From NCBI GenBank assembly GCA_034096865.1, contig JAWQFJ010017101.1:170001-234000 (forward strand): a DNA stretch of 64,000 nucleotides, written 5' to 3'. Source of the stretch: Theodoxus fluviatilis. Its lineage: Eukaryota; Mollusca; Gastropoda; Cycloneritida; Neritidae. The notes beneath the pieces are model-generated. The model ran no database searches and was not told the origin of the DNA. It saw only the letters and a program-made list of their open reading frames with translations. Positions within the stretch are counted from its first letter, which is position 1. Every line of letters begins with the position of its first letter. This document shows positions 57,401 through 64,000 of the stretch, piece by piece. A program made the position numbers and the translations under genes.

Positions 57401-60400
57401 ATTTTTTAGTTTTCTAGTCAGGACTTTTATTTTAAAGATGGACTATGCTTTGTTGATTTTAATCTGTGCAATATACATTGCATACTTCATCATCTAGAAT
57501 AAAGACATTTTGAGCTCGAAAACTGTGTTCACTTTTTGACACATTTGTCTACAGAAGACAGGCTGGTAGGCTGTAGGCTACTAACTTTTGTGTCCAACTA
57601 GCCTTGGTAGGCTCAAATACTTTTGAACACCCTTGTAGTGGCAATACAACCTAAGAGCCTCACATTAATTAACAAAGAGATCCTACCATCAGGGGGAGGA
57701 AGATCCTTCTCAGGGTTCGTACAGGTTGTTAGATACAATATTCCATGAGCCTCAATAACATTCTCCATGACTTAGCGTACTGTGTGCGCGATACCTTTCA
57801 TGTGGCTTTTCAAGGCTGCCTCTCCCATGTTGGACACATCAAACACCTTTTCACAAAATCGGCACTTTGCCATCCCATTCAGTTTCACTCGCATGATCCA
57901 CTCACAGTATTTTTCGTCTCATGGCCAAGTGTCTTCAAATCGACACTTTCCAGGCATGATGATAATCTCAAAGAAACACTGCACCACAAACAAAACAAGC
58001 TCTTTTCACTTTCTCATCGTTTGAACCAACTGACCCGACCAGCGTGGAAATGAAACCAGGTCACCTAGCCAAAGAACCAATCAGGAAGCAGAAGACAAAC
58101 AAGCCTTCAAAATTAACCAATGGGATGCAAGGGCATGTTTTCCTGTCGTTCGCAGCGGGTAAAAATAGATTGAGAGTATCGCGCGAAGCACAGCCTAGAA
58201 AACATCTTTTCCCCCCCCTTTTTATTTATTAAATTCCACGACTTTACATGACTTAAATTGAAATTCCATGACTTTCCAGGCCTGGAAAATGAACAATCAA
58301 ATTCCATGACTTTCCAGGTTTTCCATGACCTGTACGAACCCTGCCTTCGCTAAGACATTCAATCATCTAGATGCACACAGGATCCTGCAGAGAACACTTA
58401 ATGATGGTTTTCAGTTTCTCTCTGCACTACAAAACCTACAGATCATAGACTCACCAGAGAGATGGAGCTGGTTCAGCTTGTGGTAGACGACGGCAGCATT
58501 GTGGGCTGATGTTTGCCAGTGGGAGGTGCTGGTGCCACGCCTCCACAGGCTCTGGGCCTTGCCCGACAGCCAGTGGCCCACATACAGAGTGTGCATCAGC
58601 TGCCGCATAGATGCCATCATCAGCCCCATTGCCAGCTCAAACTTGGAAGTGGGCAGAGGCCGTCCCAGCATGGCGAGACACTGACGCAGCTGACTGGTAG
58701 CAGCAGAGATGTCACCCTGGCAGGCAGAACCACTATAGTTATTGATGCAACAGTATGGTATTGCAAGTACAAGAAAGGAGAGCATCAAAACTTTGCAACT
58801 GCTTCCAGTAAAAGCTGCATACTGGAATGACTTACTGACACATGCAAACAGACTCAATTACACAAGGGCAAAAGCACGCAACAGAAAATTTGCACTCTGA
58901 AGAGATATGGGCTGCAAACTTCTTCCCAGTCAAGTGTAAACATGTTTTTGGCTGTGGGAGAAAGCACTCATGCCTGATGCTATGCAGTCTCTTGAAGCAA
59001 GACCATTGGGCAATTATACAACCTATCCAAGCCAAAATTTCCTCATGCCAAAGGTAACAAAAGGTCTGAGGATGGCAAAGCCGGACTTGAGGTGTTGTAC
59101 CTACCCTGGAGAGGTCCACGTCGGCCTGTCGGTTGTGGCGCCAGAACTTGGTGGCTGCTTCGCTGTTCTGCTTCACGACTGGCTCCCAGAAGGCTGCCAG
59201 AAGCAGGCGAATGAGGAAGCCTGCCACACTCAGCACACCCAGTGCCATCAGCACTGTCTGGTAGGTAGCTGTAACCAAATGAAGCAACTCGCATAACCAG
59301 ACTGACAGTCCTTCAATTGAGATAAAGGAAAAATTTCCCTGCGCTATGAATTTTAAAGTATTTAAGGGGGGATATGGCAGTGCCTATAGGGCTGGAGTAA
59401 AGCAGTTCTTTTCTAAATACATAATTATTTTCATATCAAAGGTACACATGTTGGGTATTAAAAACTGTGAAGATAAAATTTTTTTAACCTTCTGTTGCCA
59501 TGGAAACCTTCCAAGATGGCCGCCACATGCAATATATTTAAAAATACAAAACTCAAAAACTACAACTCATAACTACATTTTTTTTATTCAGCAAGATACA
59601 CATCAACTCAAACTTTTTACAGAAGGGCATCAACTTCTATGCAGTCTAACCAATTTTCTGAATTTGAGGTCCACTATCCCATAAGCTATGCCGTGAAAAC
59701 CCTGTTTCCCAGACACATTTTAGACAATTACAACAAGAAGAATGGGAAAATATCAATATTCTTCTGTAAGAATGAAGGAAACATAAGAAAGAATAAGACC
59801 TGTAAATTGCAGGGCTGTATCATGCTTCCCTTTTTTTCCTTGTATTTTCAAATATAGCAAAAACCGTATTTTGAGAAATCAAGGAAAACAAGATTCAATG
59901 TCTTAGTATTCAATAATCAAACTTCCCCAGTCATATGGCATTGCTGGCCCCTCATTTTGAAACATATGAACAACCTCCACAGCTAATATCTAGACAAAAT
60001 CTTTCCTGAAACTATTTATAAAAAATTACAGACACTATAAAACCGAGTTGGACAAAACGCAAAATAAATGCTTATCAGCACAATGACTGATTAGACTGAA
60101 GAAATCAACTGGATGAATAAATACAGCAGATTCATGCATGAAAATCTCAATATTATTCTGTAATAATGAAGGAAACATAAGAAAGAATAAGACCTGTAAA
60201 TTGCAGGGCTGTATCATGTCCCCTTTTTTCCCTTGTATTTTCAAATATAGCAAAAACCGTATTTTGAGAAATCAAGGGAAAAAGATTCAATGTCCTAGTA
60301 TTCAATAATCAAACTTCTCCAGTCATATGGCATTGCTGGCCCCTCATTATGAAACTTGAACAACCTCCACAGCTAATATCTAGACAAAATCTTTCCTGAA

Positions 60401-63400
60401 ACTATTTATAAAAAATTACAGACACTTCAAAACCGAGTTGGACAAAATGCAAAATAAATGCTTATCAGCACAATGACTCTTGTGCCAGGTCCCATCATAA
60501 GATACACTAATGTCTATGATTGGAATCTCTCCTCCACCAAGGCTCTCCTGAAGGTCTGCATCAGTTGCTGAGTAGGCCTCTCTGACAGCAGCAGCAGCAC
60601 GCTCCAGGACCTCTGCACCCTCCTGAACTTCAACTTCTGCAAATTGCAAGACATGGACTAAATATATGATCATATTCATAAATACTAACTGAAAACAAAG
60701 CTTAGATGACTGCAATAATCAATTCATAGGAAGCAGTATTCATGGATTTAGAATCATGTCAGAACGCGACAAAATACCAATAATTATACACAGATCAATG
60801 TAAGGAATTTAATTGAGCAAGATGATTGTTTTTCTTACCTGTCAGTAGCCGGTCGTGGCGCTGGAAGGTCTTCTTGTGCATTCCTGGCAATCCGAAGATG
60901 GTGCTGAATTTCTCTAGAACCCGATGGCCTGTCCCAACCTCATGACTAAACAGAGTCATCAGTCTGTTGACTTCAAATGCCACGTTCTTCTTTGTGGACC
61001 CTCCCACTCTTGGAGAACTCAGTTCATCGGCTCTGAAGCCGCATTTGTGACACAGGAGCTCCAATTTAGTGGAAAATCCTTGATTTCCACCTTCACAGAT
61101 GCCTACTTCCAGTTCATTTTCAAAACATTCTGGGCAAGGAACTTGTGCCAGCAGTTTCGTCAACTGATCCACGTGGGAAATCAGCCACTTCTGAGACTGA
61201 GCATCTCCACAGGCAGTGTCTGCACTTCTGCTTGCTGCTATGTCCAATTTCTTCCGAGATGCAGAAACCGAAGTTGATTCACTAATTCCAGCTTGGGAAG
61301 TGGATGGAAACGGTTCTTGAGTTGCACAATCAGTCGACGAAGTGGATGGGACTGGAGAATCTGTTGTTGACATCGGTGCAGGAGGTGAAATAACTGATTG
61401 CTCGTGCCGTGGAGAATCAGTTGACATCGGTGCAGGAGTCGAAATAACCGATCGATCGTGCCGCGGAGAATCCGTTGACATCGGTGCAGGAGGTAGATCC
61501 TGCCGTTTTGCAGCCCTGGCAGCTTCTAACTGCCTGCTTCTAACTAGTTTTCCTTTCCTCGGCATTTGGCTTCTTCAGTGCACCAAAATCACAATAATAA
61601 TACACGCGAAGAGTTACGAGTAGATTCTGCGATCAACCTGAGGCGCCATGTTGTCGTCATGCAGTGGAGAATTGTGGGAGGAATCCTAAGCTTCTGATTG
61701 GCCCACGTGACCATTTCCTTTGTTCTCCCGCAAAATAGGCTCTCCTATTGAGGTCAACCACGCTATCATGAGTTAGTATAGAGGAGTTCTCTCCCTTGCA
61801 GCATTCTCCTAATGGAAAGAGCTACAAAATGATACCAAACATGTCGGCATTCAAGCTTCGATCGTGTATGTTGTCAAGTGGAAAACAATGACACCGTCAG
61901 CCCCAAAAAGCAAAGAAACAATTTATTTCGGTGACAGGTAGTGTACATTTTAATATTTTATAAATATTTTCGAGCACATTTCACACTTATAAAGACCGGC
62001 GCTGGTTAGTAGGATGGTTATGCAACTCAAATCTGCAATAATCCCAACATCGACGAAAATCAAGAAAATAGTGAGTTTGCACTGCCGTATCCCCCCTTAA
62101 CAATGAGGCAAGGGTGGCACTAGCATTGAGGGTTGATTAAACTGAGATCAAAATCTAGTTGGACATCTTCATTCATTACCATCCCTCCATCTTGAAAACT
62201 GTGACAGGCATCAAGTAGTATATACCAATTTCTGAATTTGCTGCAGTCCTAAGCAAGGTGGACTTCACATTTGCATGCAATCTCAAGTCCTCCAACAGTG
62301 TTGACAAGTTCCTAACAATACTGAAGTGTGTGTGCTTAGGAGGTGAATACGATACTTACACGCCACTTCAAATCCTCCAAAAGCCTTCAGTGTTCTCGAG
62401 TACATGTGGGCACCCCCCATTCCAATGGAATCAAGGCTGCTCTTGCTGAACCAGTTCATGGGATTGAAGAACACGATTCCAAAGACAAAGACGCAAAGGA
62501 ACATGGAGACGGTCTTGCCTCCTTTGAGGCTACCTTTGCTCTGCTCAGTTTCTAACATGTCATCAAACATGAGGCCTGAAAAGGAGCAATGAAAAAAGCT
62601 GCATTCATCATGACAGCAACCAACTGCATGGGTGAAGCATCAATGTCACAGACACAATGCCTACACATGTATGACATACATTTTAAAATGGTTTATTTTC
62701 CAGTAAATCATCAATAGCTATTTACTGATCATGAGGAGGAGAAAAAGCATTATAAAATTAGTCAGAAAGGGTATGAAGCTGCCTAAATTGTATGAGGTCC
62801 TATGAAAACTGTTGATAGCTTGGCACTCCGTGGGTGGGAAAAAACCCCTGATGTATTCAGCCTGCACAGCACATGAGCCCAGCAAACAATCTAGTTGAGT
62901 AATCCATGAGATTGTGGAGTGCACTAGATATTCTTGCATTGGTTCTTTTAGAGCTGTCCTGCTACTCATGGACCCTTACATGTTATCTTAGTTATATATT
63001 AGTGGAAGAGAGGTGCTAATCATAAAATAACTCCCTAAAACTAATACAAATACAAGGCTCTGAGCAGGATAACATTATGACCAATACCAATTTGAACTGC
63101 AGGTTGATAGAGGCCTATTGAGAATCTGCAAGTCTGTAGACTGGTGGTCTTGACAGAAGAGAACACTTGAGCAGTATCATGAACTATACTCACTGTCTTC
63201 ATCATCAAATTGACTGCCTGGGCTGGAGTCGTCCTCCGCATGGCTACTCAAGGGCGAGTTGTGGTCTGACCGTGGTGGCGTCATGTTGATGAATTCTTGT
63301 GCAGCGGTCTCGGCTGTTGTCTGCATCGTTTCATCCTGGCCTGTAAATATCCAATACTGCGTGTGAACCTGCACTTGGAATCTTTAATCAATTTCAATAC

Positions 63401-63638
63401 AAAGGAAAGCAGATTCCTTGCTGTCAAGATTCACATCAATGGGTCACACTGGGATGCAATATTACACTGGAAAAACCCTGCACCCTAAGAAGAGTAAGGA
63501 TGTGGATGGATTTGCAAGGAACTCACCATGTTTCTGGCCAAGTCGAAGCTGCATGTTTTCCTGCTTCAGTCTGGTAATCTGGTTCTGCAGGTGCCGGATG
63601 AAGTCGATTGCTTTCTTCAAAATAGCAGACTTGTTCAG
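49171..63638 (-). CDS. SREBP: SREBP: sterol regulatory element-binding protein, 14 exons, 5' end outside the window
   Basis: Exons (transcription order): 63638-63527, 63340-63194, 62575-62360, 59268-59105, 58716-58455, 56769-56603, 55133-54971, 54481-54391, 53995-53883, 53525-53393, 52853-52682, 51093-50920, 50560-50452, 49412-49171. All are in phase and end at TAG. The first encodes helix 2 and the leucine zipper ([18 protein letters not shown]); the basic region lies upstream of the window. Exon 3 here has TM1 ([16 protein letters not shown]), with Leu-Cys ten residues before Asn-Pro as required for site-2 protease. RTLK in the short luminal loop fits a site-1 protease site. Exon 4 has TM2 and [14 protein letters not shown]. 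The rest is the SCAP-binding regulatory domain ([62 protein letters not shown]). The protein is an ER-anchored precursor whose N-terminal half is released to activate lipid-synthesis genes. Convergent with torsin B. Confidence 0.95.
49690..50285 (+). pseudogene. L2-like LINE 3' end
   Basis: The frame starting GACCGCATCGACTAC reads [17 protein letters not shown], then [19 protein letters not shown] and a TGA at 49988-49990, the usual C-terminus of CR1/L2 ORF2 proteins. The 3' UTR ends gataaggcgcattataaata followed by a short AT-rich tail. 5'-truncated. It lies antisense in the last intron of SREBP. Confidence 0.75.
51349..51408. repeat. (AAAT)n microsatellite
   Basis: About 60 bp of AAAT units in an SREBP intron; the encoded Tyr-Leu-Phe repeats are artefacts. 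Confidence 0.97.
53171..53345 (-). repeat. Dispersed repeat family A, copy (minus)
   Basis: Reads ggagttttacggtctatcaa, ccataaaaatcacaagaata, gtctcttatgaatcgcttag and ggtgcgtcaattcttaaccc. SREBP intron, just past the donor of exon 53393-53525. Confidence 0.8.
55470..55666 (+). repeat. Dispersed repeat family D, left part
   Basis: Matches 10740-10925: ggtcagcctgaact, agtgctcat(a)aggcagg, aatgggacagca and the long T/C tract. After the AAGGTCA-rich insertion the match resumes at 56508 (agcagaaaataacagggttg against ggcagaaaaaaagggttggt). Confidence 0.65.
55667..56507 (-). mobile_element. AAGGTCA-rich dispersed element, copy 3 (SREBP intron)
   Basis: Full-length single-module copy (841 bp), reverse orientation: begins CAAGAAGGGCAAAGCCC and ends CTTCGCATGTGAGTC next to an A run. 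It is inserted into a family D repeat, whose parts flank it (55470-55666 and 56508-56560). It contains many AGGTCA half-sites and TCCGTCCGGGC-type sequence near its 5' end. It lies between SREBP exons 56603-56769 and 54971-55133. Confidence 0.85.
57711..58343 (-). mobile_element. hAT-like non-autonomous element with a BED zinc finger
   Basis: Terminal inverted repeats of 15 bp: CAGGGTTCGTACAGG at the left and its exact complement at the right. On the minus strand near 57905-57780 one frame reads [20 protein letters not shown] followed by [10 protein letters not shown], a BED-type zinc finger (C-x2-C ... H-x5-H), then a stop. CAGGG termini plus a BED finger indicate hAT. The flanking 8 bases (atccttct and ccttcgct) do not match well as a target duplication. 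SREBP intron. Confidence 0.75.
59366..62096 (-). mobile_element. Kolobok/Mutator-like TTAA transposon, damaged
   Basis: Flanked by TTAA (59362-59365 and 62097-62100), with inverted ends GGGGGGATATGGCAGTGC and GGGGGGATACGGCAGTGC. It fills nearly all of the SREBP intron between the TM1 and TM2 exons, in the gene's orientation. Two coding pieces lie inside (60839-61565 and 60479-60636). The non-coding left half holds a direct duplication of about 330 bp (about 59756-60092 and 60154-60478). TTAA targets with G-rich ends fit Kolobok. The transposase type is often annotated Mutator-like. Confidence 0.75.
60479..61565 (-). pseudogene. Truncated Mutator-like/Kolobok transposase, two exons
   Basis: The ATG at 61565 opens [20 protein letters not shown], followed by a Ser/Pro/Thr-rich linker containing repeats of [12 protein letters not shown] zinc-binding stretch (CPECFENEL ... 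CHKCGF) and [15 protein letters not shown] follow, then a donor at 60838. An acceptor at 60637 leads to a second exon with [16 protein letters not shown], the conserved start of the catalytic region. The coding sequence then breaks into the duplicated non-coding DNA at 60478. Most of the catalytic domain is therefore missing. Confidence 0.72.
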
Positions 63639-63936
63639 CTGAAATTGACAAAAAGAAATAAAATTATTAACTCACTGGAGTCGTATCGAGAGAAATATCG
63701 CGATAGGCATCCTCCCGCCAGAGTCGTATCGCGAGATTGTTTGCGATGCGATCGCAAATTTCTCGCTCTGGTTCTATTGGTCTAAGGGAGATAAATCTTG
63801 TTTGCCTGTGTAACTGAAGGAATGTGCAAGCAGATTTAGTTCCCTTTAGTAAATCTTTTACACGATGATCAGAAATCGTAACTATTGTGCATATGTTGTA
63901 TACATGTTTACAAAATGGCGAGAGTGACGAACGGAG

Positions 63937-64000
63937 ATGCTGGAACTTGCTATTTCTGACGGCTCTGATGAGGAAGATGCTCTTATACATTGTCTATCAG
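63937..64000 (+). other. Possible start of another reading frame at the window edge
   Basis: From the ATG at 63937 the frame reads MLELAISDGSDEEDALIHCL and is still open at the last base. The acidic SDGSDEED start resembles N-termini of some Harbinger-type nucleases. The nearby GC-richer DNA (63680-63770) has a repeated agtcgtatcg. Too short to name. Confidence 0.2.

Overview
The window is animal nuclear DNA with spliced GT-AG genes, long CA/CT/TCC microsatellites and many kinds of transposable element. The host genes are torsins and SREBP, and the repeats include AAGGTCA-rich dispersed elements, Helentrons, CR1/L2-like LINEs and TTAA-specific DNA transposons. Together these suggest a mollusc, most likely a marine gastropod. 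That assignment is an inference from style and recalled repeat types, not from a search.

Layout. (1) 1.2-10.5 kb, + strand: a six-exon torsin gene (torsin A, 358 codons). Its introns hold a 1.66-kb AAGGTCA-rich element and a 2.1-kb minisatellite that runs into the last exon. (2) 10.5-35 kb: no intact host gene. It contains a 505-bp solo LTR, a 5'-truncated CR1-like LINE, an 8.5-kb insertion carrying a very large Helentron gene (zinc fingers, OTU, Rep, helicase, endonuclease) nested inside an AAGGTCA-rich repeat, a 34-bp satellite, a perfect 30-bp hairpin, a THAP-domain exon remnant, a broken duplicate of torsin exon 1, a nearly full-length RTE-like LINE with in-frame stops, a 52-bp satellite and a second solo LTR. 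(3) 35.2-43.2 kb, + strand: a second, five-exon torsin gene (torsin B, 347 codons), with an internally deleted mariner/Tc1-type element, a CR1/L2-like LINE 3' end and a tRNA-like SINE head in its introns. (4) 43.2-49.2 kb: intergenic, with dispersed repeats and a TTAA-flanked piggyBac-like element. (5) 49.2-63.6 kb, - strand: fourteen consecutive exons of the SREBP gene, from the second half of the bHLH-Zip to the stop. The 5' end lies beyond the window. Its introns hold a Kolobok/Mutator-like element, a hAT element with a BED finger, an L2-like LINE end and further dispersed repeats.

How the genes relate. The two torsins are tandem paralogues (AAA+ ATPases of the ER and nuclear-envelope lumen). 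Most exons have diverged, but about 175 bp of exon 3 plus the start of intron 3 is identical, which suggests recent gene conversion. SREBP is convergent with torsin B and encodes the ER-anchored lipid regulator; the residues needed for its two-step proteolytic release are visible. Two repeat families could bring regulatory sites: solo LTRs with canonical heat-shock elements next to a TATA box, and the AAGGTCA family with dozens of nuclear-receptor half-sites. Exon boundaries were read by eye from splice sites, phase and protein similarity. No search was run.
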